DNA of 64,000 nucleotides. Origin: Closterium sp. Naga37s-1. Its lineage: Eukaryota; Streptophyta; Zygnematophyceae; Desmidiales; Closteriaceae. A program made the translations under genes and the position numbers. The stretch lies in contig CANJKZ010000934.1 in NCBI GenBank assembly GCA_947471745.1, positions 62,001-126,000 on the forward strand. Reading direction: 5' to 3'. Under the pieces are notes generated by a model, which saw nothing but the letters and a program-made list of their open reading frames with translations, searched no databases and was not told the DNA's origin. Of the stretch, positions 32,013-44,400 are shown piece by piece (the stretch's first letter is position 1; the number at the start of each line of letters is the position of its first letter).

Positions 32013-33760
32013 ATGGCGTGGTTTTGACACCACCTTGCTTCGCGCTCGCGTCGGATTCCTTCGGTCAGTTATTTACGCTATTGCCTCTTTTCGAGTCCAG
32101 AGACTAATATTGTGTTTAATTTATTGGTATATCATAAATTGAATTGTCGCGTCAAATACGAGAAGCTCGGGACAAAAAAAAAATACCCCTCATGGAGGGC
32201 ATGCCATTTGGGAGGCATCAACCCTAAACACCATGAGGCAAGGTGTTTAGGGTTGCTGCCTCCCAAATGGCCAGCCATCCGAGAGGGGTTTATTTTTTCC
32301 ACTGGCCACTAAACTAAAACCAGGTAAACTTCAGAATTTTCCTGGTCACAGGAAATTGGAAATGTAGAAATCAGCTGCCCCAAGGAATCGGACGCGTGCG
32401 GAGAAGCGAGGCGGTGTCAAAGCCACTGCCCAAAGGAATCGGAAACTTGAAAACAAGGTGATCCGTCATTTCCTGTCTCAATGATGAAATTGCGGCCCAA
32501 ATTGCGGAGCGCGCGGGGCAAGATTACTATTCTTGCACACTTCGCTGGTTTTGTGCTGTTTCTTCTGTGTGAAGCAATATGATTGGTTACGGTGGGTTTA
32601 GATGCAACTTGATTGGTTGCAGAAGGTTTGGAAGCAATCTGATTGGTCACAGTGCAAGTTTCACAAGTCTACAACTTGGGACTCTCGGTCCCCAAACACA
32701 CGGTGGCCCCAGGACTTCGCGTTCACCAACCCCACCCTCAGCACCCAACCTTGCACAAGATTACTAATCTTGTGCAATTTGGGCCAGCAGCGCTCGACGC
32801 GCAGCGTTTCCACGCTGGCGGAAACACTCCGCTTGTGCGCTACGCTCTGAGCCAACCATCATGCGCGCACACACCTACCTTCGTAAGGGCGTCTCGCACG
32901 GTAGCGGGGGACGTGGCGGAGTCGACAGCGCACTCAACTCTGAGCGCTGGTTGGTTTGGATCAATCGCTTTGCTCCCCGAAGTCAGGGGGGTCAGATTTG
33001 AGGCTCTTCATTGGCTGGCTTTGAAAATGCAGGCAGGCTTGATTGGTGAATGTATTAGGTTCGGGGACGCAAAGGGTTTGACCGGCTGGTGCAGGTGTAG
33101 GGCAGTCTGGGGAATGTGCCGGGCTGGCTGGGGGTCATCGGATTGCCTTGCCTGCCTGGTCTGGATGCTGGTTGGGGCATCAATAGTTGATTGGCTGGCC
33201 CCTGCGCTGCGCAGACTTCCCCGCGCCAAGCACACCGCTTCGGTCTTGCTGGTGGCTCCGGATCTCGTCAACTACCAGTGAGGCCTTGCTTGCCCGCTGA
33301 GTATGTGAGGAGTCAGCAAATTTCACACGATGTCAGTGATTTCTATGGAAGTTGCGTCCTCCCCGTTATAAATGACACACAACAACCGACTTAACCAGCT
33401 GTACACCACCTAATGGAATTGAGCTCAGTAGATAGTATACACCAATGCCCCATGGCCTGGGAAAGAGGATGCAACATTTGCTAGAAACGCACACCTAAAG
33501 CGGGTGTTTACATTAATATCTAACTGATAAATTACAAGGTGGTAACAGGAGAAAACAGGAAATATGCAAGAGTTCTGCACTGCAATCAAACTGCAATCTC
33601 GGGTAGGTGTGAAAATGCAAGAGCACAATCAGCGCTTCTTGCCCATATACACCACCTCACACAACCCACTTCTCACAGACCCCACTCCGCCCGCCATAAC
33701 CCTTCCATTCCCACACACCATCACAGCCAACCCCTATTGCAACTCCTCTGCTCGAGTCAC
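31172..33760. other. Repeat- and foldback-rich intergenic region
   Basis: After the 17-bp array this stretch has a foldback element (32177-32300), a 27-bp palindrome (32751-32777) and a cluster of ATTGG (inverted CCAAT) boxes at 32580-32650. The 212-codon plus-strand frame at 32643-33281 has no recognisable domain. No kinase exon was found here. About 33400-33760 is probably the 3' flank of the LRR-RLK. Confidence 0.5.
32177..32300. mobile_element. Foldback (MITE-like or hairpin-precursor-like) element
   Basis: Two 30-bp arms, 32203-32232 and 32242-32271, match at 29 of 30 positions as inverted repeats around a 9-nt loop. Outside them a shorter pair extends the stem (A-run with ACCCCTC at about 32177-32192 against GAGGGGT with a T-run at 32283-32298). 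No clear target-site duplication was identified. It could be a MITE or the precursor of a small RNA. Confidence 0.65.
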
Positions 33761-36700
33761 TCACGCCTCATCAGGGGGAAAATCCGGGCGGCGCGGCACG
33801 GGCACGGGCAAGTGGTCGCCCTTGGCGCCCTTGGACAGGGCCACGGACCCCGACTTGGTCGACTGCGCATTGTCATCCCCGGGCGTCCAGTGCAGCGTCT
33901 CCGAGTAGTTCTGATAGCTGAACTCTGACGACTCTGACGTAGACGGGTACGACGAGGACGGCAGCGACGTGGCATCCGACTGGGACGACGACATGATACT
34001 CGCCGAATCCCGGTGGCTGCCGGCGTAGCTGGACGTGGCGTGGCCGAGATTCTCCACGAGGGCTTTCGCGACGTCGCGGATGGTGGGGCGGTTGACAGCC
34101 TGGTCCTGCACGCAGGTGCGCGCGATGTCACACAGCGCGTAGAGCTCGTCGAGATCAAAGTTGCCCTCCAGCTTGGGGTCCACCATGAGAGGGGTCTTCT
34201 CCCTGTCCGCCAGGTACTCCTCCGCCTGCATTCCACCACACATGGGCACATGGGCAAACACACAGGGGGGTGCACACAAGGATTTCGTTAGCAAGAAAAT
34301 ACGAGAAAATAATGGTTTTGCGAGGAGCATGCAGGCAGCAGGCTGCTTCAGAAGCTCACCCAATGGGTCACACACCCAGCACTCACCCAGTAAGCAAGAG
34401 GCTGCCACTCGTGAATGGACTTGTGGCCCGAGATGAGCTCCAGCAGCACGACGCCGTAGCTGTACACGTCCGACTTCTCCGAGAGGATACTCGTGTTCAC
34501 GTACTCGGGGTCCAGGTACCCGAACGACCCCCGCACTGCTGTCGCCGTCGGCACCAGCTGCTCGCCGCCATCCGCACCGGCCCCGATGGGCGCCTCCTTG
34601 CACAGGCCGAAATCAGCCACCTTGGAGTAGCCGTCGTCGGAGAGAAGGATGTTGGCGGACTTGATATCACTGTGGGTTGGGGGAGAGGGCGAAAGGAGGG
34701 CAGCGAGGCGTGAGCAACAGAGGATGGAGCAATCTGGGATAACAAAGCAGCCTCAGGCAAAGAGCACAGGAAGTAGGCACAGAGCACGAAACACTGAGAC
34801 AGCGAGACAGAAGGTAAGGAAGGCAACGCACCGATGAATGAGGGGCGGGTCGGCACCATAGTGCAGATACTCAATCCCGAGCGCCACGTGGATGGCAATC
34901 TTGGTGCGGCTGTCCCACGACAGCGGGTACTCTTTCGCGCTCTCCCCATGCAGGTGCTCATACAGCGACCCCATCGCCATGTACTCATAGATCAGCGCGC
35001 GCTCGCCCTTCTCAGCGCAGAACCCGACAAGGTTCACCAGGTGCCGGTGGTGCACGCGGGACAGCAGCTCCACTTCTCGGATAAACTCCACGTCGCCTTG
35101 CTTGGAGACCTGGTCGAGGCGCTTCACGGCCACGAGCTGCCCGTCCTTGAGCGTGGCCTTGTAGACAGTGCCGTAGCCTCCCTTGCCGATCACCGTCTGC
35201 CAGTTGTTGGTCGCCGCCTTCATCTGCTTCAACGTGAACTCGCGCGTCGCCTCTGCGAAAGGGGAAAGCGGGAGAGGAGGAACAGAGAATGTGAGGATGA
35301 GGCCCTGCGGGGCAAGGCGAAAGGAGAAACTGCAGGCAACAAGTGGAGGAGGGGGGAGAGAGAAGAGAGTGTGGGTAGTGGGAGGGGAGGAAGCAGCGCG
35401 GGCACTGACGGCGGAGGCCCTTAGTGAACATGCTGGAGATGCTCTGGCCGCGCTTGGTGTAGTGGAGGAACCAGAAGGCACCGCACACAGCAGCGATGGC
35501 GATGGCCAGCGACACCGTGATGCCGATGATCATGGGCGTCTTGGACGCCGGCACGTACTCCGTGGTCTGGACGGTTTCTGTTCCGTTGTAGCTCGTGCTT
35601 GAGAGCTGCGAGGCTGGAGAGAGAGGAGGGGGGAAGAGGGAGAGAACACGCAGGCGGAAGGGAGTGCGTGGTGAGGAGCAAGGGGGAGGTGTGCGAGGGG
35701 AGGAGCCACAGGTGCTTAGGGGCACAGCGGAAGGGGGAGTGGCGGCAGCGGGGGCACAGTTGGGCGGCAGTGGGGCACACCAGGGGGGATGGGCAGGGGG
35801 GTGGGGGAGGGCAGGGGGACGCGTACCGAATTTTAGGGTGTTGTAGAACTTGGTGCACTCGGTGGGGTCCTGCGGCGTCTGATCCGCCAGTGCCGGGTTG
35901 GCTGATGTGTTGAGACAGTTGGTGAAGTACCTGAATGGGGGGACAGGCGGAGAGGAGGAAGGAGGGACACAAGCAGTGAGAGAGAGAGAGGAGATGAGGG
36001 GAAAGGTGAAAAGGGGAGTGAAGGGGGTGGGTTACAGTGGAGCTTATGACAATAGATGCTGGGGTTTGAGGAAATTGGAAATTGGGGGAGCCTTTGCCAG
36101 TCAAGGTGTTGGAAAGAGGTCAGAGCGATGGCAGAGGGTGGCAGGGAGCGGCAGGGGGCGGCAGGGGGCGGCAGGGACTGACTTGAAGTCGAGGTTGCGG
36201 CCGGCAGGCACTGGCGGTACTGTGCCATTGAGGAAGTTGGAACTCACGTCCCTGCACCGAGGGGACAGGGGGGAGGGTGACGGGGGGGAGTGGGCGGAGA
36301 TGGGTGGAGACGTGAGAAGGGGAGTGAGGGAAGGGAGCGGAAGAAGGCGCAGATGCGGATAGAAGGCGCAGATGCGGATAGAAGGCGCAGATGCGGATAG
36401 AAGGCGCAGATGCGGATAGAAGGCGCAGATGCGGATAGAAGGCGCAGATGCGGATAGAAGGCGCAGATGCGGATAGAAGGCGCAGATGCGGATAGAAGGC
36501 GCAGATGCGGATAGAAGGCGCAGATGCGGATAGAAGGCGCAGATGCGGATAGAAGGCGCATAGTTGCAAGCGCGACGGATGAGAGCGCAGCAGCAGCACG
36601 AGAGCGAGCTGTGCAGCAGGGCGTGAATCGACGGACGGCAGGCGGGATGGTGGGGGATGTGGGAGGGATGTGGAAGGGTGGGAAGCAGAAGGGCGGAAAA

Positions 36701-39460
36701 AGGCTGATGCGGGCGGAGAAGGGCAGAGAAGGGTGGGGGTGGGCGAGGTTGGGCGGGGGTGGGAGACTTACAGTGCGGTGAGCGTGCGGGGCGCAAAGAG
36801 CTCTTCGGCGGGCGGCAGTGGGCCCCACAGCTCGTTGTTATACAGCACACTGCGCAAGGGCGGAGAAGGGAAGAGGAGAGGAAACAGAAGAGAGGAAGGG
36901 GATGAAGAGATGAATTGGGAAGAAGGTTCGTGGCTGTGGCACAGCGAGGCACCAAGCGTAGCAGCAGGAGGAGACGAGCAGCAGCAGGTGAATGAGAGGA
37001 AAAACGGGGTGGAGACTCGAGCAGGAAGGACTGGTGGTGAGGGGACGCGAGGGTGGGGGATGTTGGTGCGGCGTGTGAAGAGCGGACTCACATGTCGGAG
37101 ATGTTTTTGGACTCACATGTCGGAGATGTTTTTAAGCTTGAGCAGGAAGGAGGGGAAGCGGCTCTGAATGCGCGCGGCGGGCGCCACGAAGTGCTGCAGC
37201 GACGTCATGCCCGCCCACGAGTCGGGGAACGAGCCGTTCAGATTCAGCTTCTGCAGGTTGCTGCAGCACCGAGAAGGGGGAGGGAGGGGGGGAAGGGAGG
37301 AGAGGGGGGAGGACGGGGAGAAGCGGGGGAAGAGGGAACCGGGAGAGAGTTAGGATGGTGAGCAGCGGGAAATAATGGACATGGGCAAACGACGAGTCTT
37401 TGGTCGAAACGGACTGTACCAGGCAGGCGGAGAGGAGGGGGATTTGGAAATGCGGCGTGAGAGGGCAAAGGCGACGGTCAAAGCAGCACATAGGAAGAGA
37501 TTGATAAGCAGGCGTGGTAAGATTGATAAGTTGATAGGCACTCACAGCAGCTCTAGCTTCTGGAGTTTGCCCCAACTCTCCGGCAGTGCGCCTTGAAACG
37601 AGTTCCCGCCAATGTCCCTGTATGAGCCACCGGCAAAACGCTTAGCTAAGTAACGAGACACGTAGCTGTATGAAGCGCAGGTAACGTAAGTACGCATGCA
37701 CGACACTTTCCCAGTTAAAGACCACAGGAGAGATAGAGCGGATTGAGGTGAAATTGCTAAAAAACGACCTGGAAATTGACGAGAGGGCGAAAGGTCGAGT
37801 CGCGAGTGCGTACAGTTTCTTAAGTTGAGTCAAGTTGCCGAGTTCGGGAAACAGCACGTCAGCCATCTGGTTTTGCGAGAGGGCGAGCCACGTCAGATTG
37901 GCCAGCGTGGCGATGCCACGTGGGATAGACCCCGTGATGCGGTTCAGACTCACGTCGCTGCGAGGGGGAGCAGGAAGCGGGGAGAGGCGAAGGGGTAGGG
38001 GAAAGCGGGGAAACGATGAAGGCAGGGATACGGCGGGGATTGCGCATGGTAGGTCGTCAGAGACCACACGATCCATCAAAATCGACGTTGGCGGTGGAAT
38101 TGATGGTGACAGTGCCCGGGAAGACAAGAAGATATAAAAAAATGTTTGAAAATGTTGAGGAATAGACGCGAAGGCGGCGGCGGGAGCGGAGCGCGGTGGC
38201 GAGCGTACATTTTCTGCAGATCCTTGAGCGCCGAGACCTCCTCGGGCATGGGACCCACGAACCGGTTGCCCTCGAACATGCTGCTCCACCGCACCGCACC
38301 GCACCACATCGCATGCACAACCACACGGAGGGAAAGGCAGACGGGCAGGGTTAGACGAGTGACGGATAAGCAAACATATTGAGACTCGATGAACGGGGAG
38401 TCCGACCGGGAAGGCACTGAAAATCAAACGTCAGGAATCGAATGTGGAGGGCGAGGAGTTGGCACGAACGACTCGAGCGCAACACACGGACGGGATGCAA
38501 TGGCGACGCGGCTCACATTTCCTTGAGCTTGGAGAACTTGGAAATAATCGGCGGCAGCACAGGGCCGTAGACGTCGTTGCCCTGGATATTAATCAACACG
38601 AGATTCTCGAGCGCCGTCATCTTGGCCCACGGGATCTGCCCCTTAAGCGCGCCGGGCGACATCCCCTTGCCGTACGACGGGTCCTTGTCCACCATCATGG
38701 GGTTGCCTATGTCGCTGCGCGCGCGCGGAGGGGGGAGACATGGTGCGCCGGGAGGGGAGAAGTTGAGTCAGAGTGAAATGATTTGCCAAAACAGCTTATG
38801 CGTATCGTTGTAGAATGAACAAGGGAGAGGGAGGAAAGGGGGGAAATGGATGGCCGGGAAGAAGATGAATTTCAGAGCGAAGGGAGGGGGGCGAAAGTGC
38901 GGGGTGCGAGCGGGGAGGACGGCTTACATGGCGTTAACGCGGCCCTCGGCGTCGCAGGTGATCCATTTCCAGAACTGCACGCACGGCTTGGACGTGTTGT
39001 ACTGCATGCCCAGCGACACGTTCGCCCACGACCCCCACTTGAAGAACACCGGGTGGTTGTCGAACGCTTTCGCGAATGCCAGCAGTGCCGCCTCTGCGCA
39101 AGCCACGGTCACGGATGTCGGTTAGACGCAAAGGTAACGAGCGTTAGTTATGCAGGAAGGTAATGGCGCTGGCAGTGGGCGTTCAGACATGTGAAAGTGA
39201 CCCATGCGGCAGTGGAGGAAACAAGCGGCAGAGAGGGAATTATATTGGTGGCGTGAAACGGCAATGCGAGAGGCAATGTTCGTACTTTCGGCCATGGCGA
39301 CGGAATCGGGAGTGGAGAATCCTGGAATCGGGATGATTTCATTTGCGGGATCCCCTGGTGGTGGGGTGGGCGGTGGTTGCGATTGTGCGGAGACCGCCGT
39401 TAGTGATATTACGACTACTAGAACTGCTAATAGTGACGGCCAACACTGTCGAAAACCCAT
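33761..39460 (-). CDS. LRR receptor-like protein kinase
   Basis: Signal peptide at 39460 onward (MGFRQCWPSLLAVLVVVISL), exon 39460-39286, then an LRR N-terminal-like exon (39093-38928: AALLAFAKAFDN, SKPCVQFWKWITCDAEG). Roughly seven LRR units follow, mostly one per exon (for example NRITGSIPRGIATLANLTWL near 37930 and FNGTVPPVP-like near 36220). A membrane span (MIIGITVSLAIAIAAVCGAF) lies near 35520. The kinase spans about 35254-33900: GKGGYGTVYKA loop, VAVKR lysine, HR/DIKSANILL split by the intron at 34832, ADFG, and SFGYLDPEY activation segment, so an RD-type active kinase. The C-terminal tail is Ser-rich. It should be a plasma-membrane receptor; the ligand is unknown. One intron holds a 19-bp array and one donor is duplicated. 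Confidence 0.88.
36342..36560. repeat. 19-bp tandem array, 11.5 copies, intronic
   Basis: Perfect copies of AGAAGGCGCAGATGCGGAT in an intron between LRR exons of the receptor kinase. The unit reads open in several minus-strand phases, which is an artefact. Confidence 0.95.
37084..37133. repeat. Perfect 25-bp tandem duplication across an LRR-exon donor
   Basis: Positions 37084-37108 and 37109-37133 are identical. On the minus strand each copy carries CGACATGTGAGTCC, so two perfect donors lie 25 nt apart at the end of an LRR exon; use of the distal one would shift the frame. Confidence 0.9.
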
Positions 39461-41435
39461 GCTGGGCCAATAAAGGAACGCGTGACGGCTGCCAGTAAGT
39501 CGGACGCAGAGTTTACTAAAAAATATAGCTCAGTGACGGCTGCCGGTCCACTAAAACTCCCAATGCGTACTTCACGCCCGTCTTAGCTCAGTAAGCAAGG
39601 AGGATAGCCCTCGAGCGTAATATTTACAAGGACGAACGAGCAGAAGTGAGTTTGATGATAACTGGTGGGGCTTGAGTGTACGTAGGTGGGTGGGTGAGCA
39701 AAATCAATCTCAGCTGAGGGCCATGGGGAGGGTTTTGTGCACCATCCCTCATGCTGGAAAGGGGGAAGGCGGAAGCTTTACAGACAGGGAGAGGGGTGAG
39801 CGGGGATGGGGGTAGGAAGAAAGGGGATGGAAACGCGTATTCCCCCTCTCCTCCCCTTTTCTCCCCCACGACTCAGGCCACACCAAACCAAGCTACACGT
39901 AACCGCCAACGGCAGCTGTCTTTCCGCCCGTAACCTCCAGGTTCCGCGCGGACTGGCAGTGTGTGGTTTTGGTAGGTGTGGGTAAGAAGGGCGCATTGAG
40001 TATCCGCGTGCTCTCTGATCCGAAACACCACGCCAGTGTGAGTGGGAAACCGCTTTCTGTCCACCGAAACCAGACACGAGTGCTGCACTTTTATCTAAAT
40101 TTGGTTCAGTCTCGTGTTTCAGACTAAACGTGAACAGCCGTGAGGGCACCCAACGAAACATTTAGTTTAGTTACGTATAACCACCTGAGAGACCACCCAG
40201 TTCTCTGTTTTCTTGTGGATGCCCCCTTCCATTCCAGCACAATCAGCACCTCGGCTTTTAGATATTACACATGATGCCCAACCCGTGCACTCGAATTTGC
40301 CTTGCACCGGATGGAAACGCTGCACCCGAGGTTTTGCCCCCGGGAGGTTGCTCCCACGGTACAGGCACATGGATGGCATAGCACAGTGGACGCGCTTGGA
40401 CCAAAACTGAACGTGCATCACAGACCAAACCAGGTTGGCCCAGGTTTGCCTTGTTTCTAGGCTAGAGTGGCCACTAATGCCAAGTGTGGCCAACCCACAC
40501 TGTTACGGAAAAGACAAATAAGCTGGTTACCATTATTTTTTAGAAGCACTTTACAAGTGTAACGAAACCTACGAACACTGGCGAAATGCATGTGTAGCTT
40601 ATGAGCCCCCTTAACAAGGCAACCGGGGAGTGGCTCAAACGGACATCATGTGTACAAAGGTTTTGTACAGTAGTACAGTTTCTTCCGCACGGCTGAAATG
40701 TTCCCCCCCAGCCCGGTTTGAAGTGCAATCCAGGGGGTTACATTGCCAACTGGCACATGCCTACAGAGCTGCTCCCTACAGTGCTGCCTGAGGTTCCCTT
40801 CCGGTCCCCTGCTCTCCGAGTCCCGCACTGGAAAAAGACCCTGTCTGCTGAGGTAGGTGAGAGGGACAAACAATTGCGGCCCCGCCGAAACAATCGCCGT
40901 TTCTTGTTCGGAGGAGCTCACCTGCCTGACGTGAGCACAACCAGTGCATTTCTCCTCTCGCCACCATTGCCACCATCCCAGGCTTTTTCCCAGGCTCCCT
41001 AGTAAGAAATCAGTACCGAGGTTCTTCTGACATGATGCGCTGCGCTGAAAACACGCCCGTGCAACCGTACACATTGTCGTTTGTGCCGGTATCCACCTGA
41101 AGCAAGTGGTCAATCTCGACAATGTCATATCACTGTAAACGCCATTCACGTGCCCTCTCGTCTAATCAAAGCACGACATCCGAGGCGCGGGGACAAGAAC
41201 ATCAGAAACGACAGCACCACTTGGCACGTGTCACACATGTCGCTCGGGTCAGCAGCACTTGACATGCGCTTGAGGCTGGATCGTTGCTCGCAGTCGGTTA
41301 TTAGTACACTTGAACTTGGAAAATCTGCTGCTTTTGGTCTCTACACTGGTAAGAGGTTCAACGCAACTCACTAAGACGTTTCAAAACTCAAGCACACAAT
41401 ATTACAGCATATTCAAATTTCTTTCGCAAGGCAAA
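39461..41435. other. Intergenic region, no supported gene
   Basis: Nearly 2 kb between the LRR-RLK start and the stop of the next minus-strand gene. Several open frames up to 167 codons exist on both strands (for example 41149-40646 minus), but none has a plausible start, domain or codon pattern. About 39500-39600 has a short repeated CAGTGACGGCTGCC (39521 region and about 39480). Confidence 0.5.
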
Positions 41436-44400
41436 CTACCAAAACCAATCCATATCTCCAGACTTCTCGTCTTCAGCCCAAGCTCCCCACCGGCCCTTGG
41501 GTGTCAAAGTCGAGCCAGCATCCTCCCTTCGACCCTCCATCCCAACCGCTCTACACTCCACTGCACATCCACCCACACTGCTTGATACACCTCGGGCCTG
41601 CAGCCCAGACAACTGCTGCTTCCCCCCCTGCACACCTCCACTCACATCCCCTCCACCACCACCTCTAAAGCTGCTGCCTTCTCTGTAGCCGCCCCCATCC
41701 TCCCTGGAAGAGGATGGGGCAAGCAGGCTGCGGCGGCGTGAGGCGCCACCGCTTTCCCTGCTACTGCCGCTGGTGCCAAAACCACTCTCTTGTGACACAC
41801 TCCGAGGCACTCCAGCCGACCTTGGGACCTCCAGAGAGGAAGAACGTGGCACAATGCTCTGCAATGGCGATGAGGAGAGACGGGAGGAGGGAGACGACGT
41901 GTAGCTGTCGTGGGAAGCAGAAGGCCGGAGAGACGACGGGCGCGAGGAAGACGAGAAGAACCGGGGCGAGCCAATCAGAGGCTCTCCTCCCCCTCCTCCT
42001 CCCCTCCCACCGCCACCACCAGCGCCAGTACCACCATCAGCAGCATCGGCATGAGCCAGGGCACATTCTGCAGATGCTGAGGCGAACAGAGAGGTGTGGG
42101 AGCGGCGGGGGGAGCTGACTGCCTCAAGGGCCTTCTTTGCAGCGCCAACCACTCCCCTGTGGCTCAGGGCACTTAGGAGGCGGCGCCCAGGCGTGGATGC
42201 CTCTCCTCCACTGGGCCGTGAGTCGGGGGGTACACCGCAGGGGTCGGGGGCGGTGCAGAACGGTGCCGGAATGCGGTTGAGGTCGCGCTTGGGCTCTGAG
42301 CGCTGCTTGCGGAGGCTGCGGGCATCGTCGGATGAGGAAGAGCGAGCAATGAGGGAGGGAATGCGAGAGGGCGGGCGGGAGAGGGATGGACTGGAGATGG
42401 TAGCGGGAGAAGCTGGGCTGGTCTCGCTTGGTGCTTCCGAGTCGTCGACGTTGAGAGGTGACAGCGATAGGTTCAGCTTTCCCCGAATGCTGTTGGTTCT
42501 GGTTACGGTGCTGTTGCTGTTGTCGAGACTGCTGTCAGTGCAAGAGACAGAGGGAGCATTCAAGTACTTACTCTCCTTGTCTTCTCTCACGGGCGATCCC
42601 AGCCAGAAAAAATCCTCCTCTTGCTCCTTTTCCTCCTTCCCTCTCTCCTGCTGTACCCCCACTCCGCTCCTCCCACTCTCGTCAGCAAAACGGCTAGCAG
42701 CCATCCGTCGATCCTCACTCCAGCCCTCTGGTTCGGCAGTCCCAAGCCTGCTGGACCCCTTCTGTTCTCTCTTTGAAGGGGACGAAAGCGAAAAGCCCAC
42801 TCTCCCGAAGCTTACAGCCTTGCTCAGGGCCGGGCCTTTTCGTTCCTTCTCCCGTTCCTTGTCCCTCTCCCGCACCTTCCCCTCATCATTGCCCTGGCCA
42901 TAACTAGAGGCAGCCAGGGCAGCAGGAGACTGCGACCGTCCCATGCTCAGGCTCATGCGCAGCGATCTGCTGCCAGGGCTATCGCTCCTACCGCTTCGCT
43001 CGCTCCTATACACTCCCTCCCTGCCCCCCCCTCCCTCACCTTCCGTTCCTTCTCCCCCGTCCCCCGCCCAAACCCCGCCCACCCACTTCCCGAACGCACG
43101 CTTCTTGCCCTCTTCCCCCCCTCTCGTCGCCCTCTCCCTCTCGCGCTCCTTCTCCCTCTCCCTCTCCCTCTCCCTCTCCCTCTCCCTCTCCCTCTCCCTC
43201 TCCCTCTCCCTCTCCCTCTCCCTCGCTGCCTGAACCGCCTGCTGCACCTGCTGCTCTTCCCGCCGCTGCAGGCGCTGCTGCTGCGCGGCCCAGCGCTGCT
43301 TCACGCGCTCCCACGACTCCTCGTCCTCGTCCTCGTCCGATATCGCGTCCGCATCCATCTCCCGCCCTCCGCGCGCCAGGTGGCACGATCTCCGCGCCGC
43401 AAGCCTCTCACGGACGTCCGAGATTTGCCGAGCGATTGTCGCGCTCTCCCCGTCCCTGCCATCCCCGATATACGCGTCTTCGTCATCGTCGTCGTCTTCT
43501 TCGAAATCGTTATCGATTTCCTCAAGAGGCGCGATCGGGGATGTCATGTCGTCGTCGTTGTCTGCTTCACTGTAAGCATCCTCGTTAAGAGCACTTTCGT
43601 CGTCGGGGTCTACTCTTAGAGCTAATGCTAATCCTTCTTCGTCTATCTCCAACCCATTCCCCTCCTCCTCTTCTTCCTCCTCGTCCTCCTCCTCTTCCAC
43701 TTCCTCCTCTCCCTCCTCGCGTCGCGGCCAGTTGCTATTCTGGACGGTCCTCGAAGAATTCGGAGGTTGCACTGATTTCAACGACCCTGTGCTGCTGACA
43801 CGTGGCACGGGCGGTTTGCGCGCGGAGTGGTATCTCCCGGAGCGCGCCCGGCCAGAGGCGCTCCCGACGTCGCTGTTGCCCCGCGACGGGAGAGGGGGGC
43901 GGGAGAGGGCGCGCGGGGGAGTGATCGAGCCGGGGGGCGCGCCAAACGCGCAAACCACTCCGCTCCGCTGCGCGCGGCTTACCTGGGGCCCTGCCCCCCT
44001 AATCCCGTCTTTATAGCCCTGCAGCTGCGACTCGCTCTCCCTCGACCAATCGCTGTTCGTCTCGCTTCCCGCCTGCCAATCCGAACCTGGTGATGTGATT
44101 TGCTCCTGCGGTGACGTGGAATGGGGCTCCGCTGAGGTGGAAGAGCTCTCAAGAGAGTTGTCGCACGATTCGCCATCGATGCGACTCGAATCCCCATTCC
44201 GGTCGCCAAGGCTGTCGCAATCCAAGCCTCTAATATCTCGGTATTTTCCAGGAATGTCAGTTCCAATACTCGTCGTTTCTTGTAGCGGGGGCTGGGGACG
44301 TTCCTCTATAATCACCTCCACGCGTCGCACCCGGAAACCGCTGGCGGCTCCCGCCGCCGGCGCCGATGACTGCGGCGGCGCTGGCGACAAGTCCCCGAGG

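Noticed and set aside
32643..33281. 212-codon plus frame as missing gene or CRK kinase exon
   Set aside because: No glycine-rich loop, HRD or DFG motifs and wrong strand for the CRK fragment.
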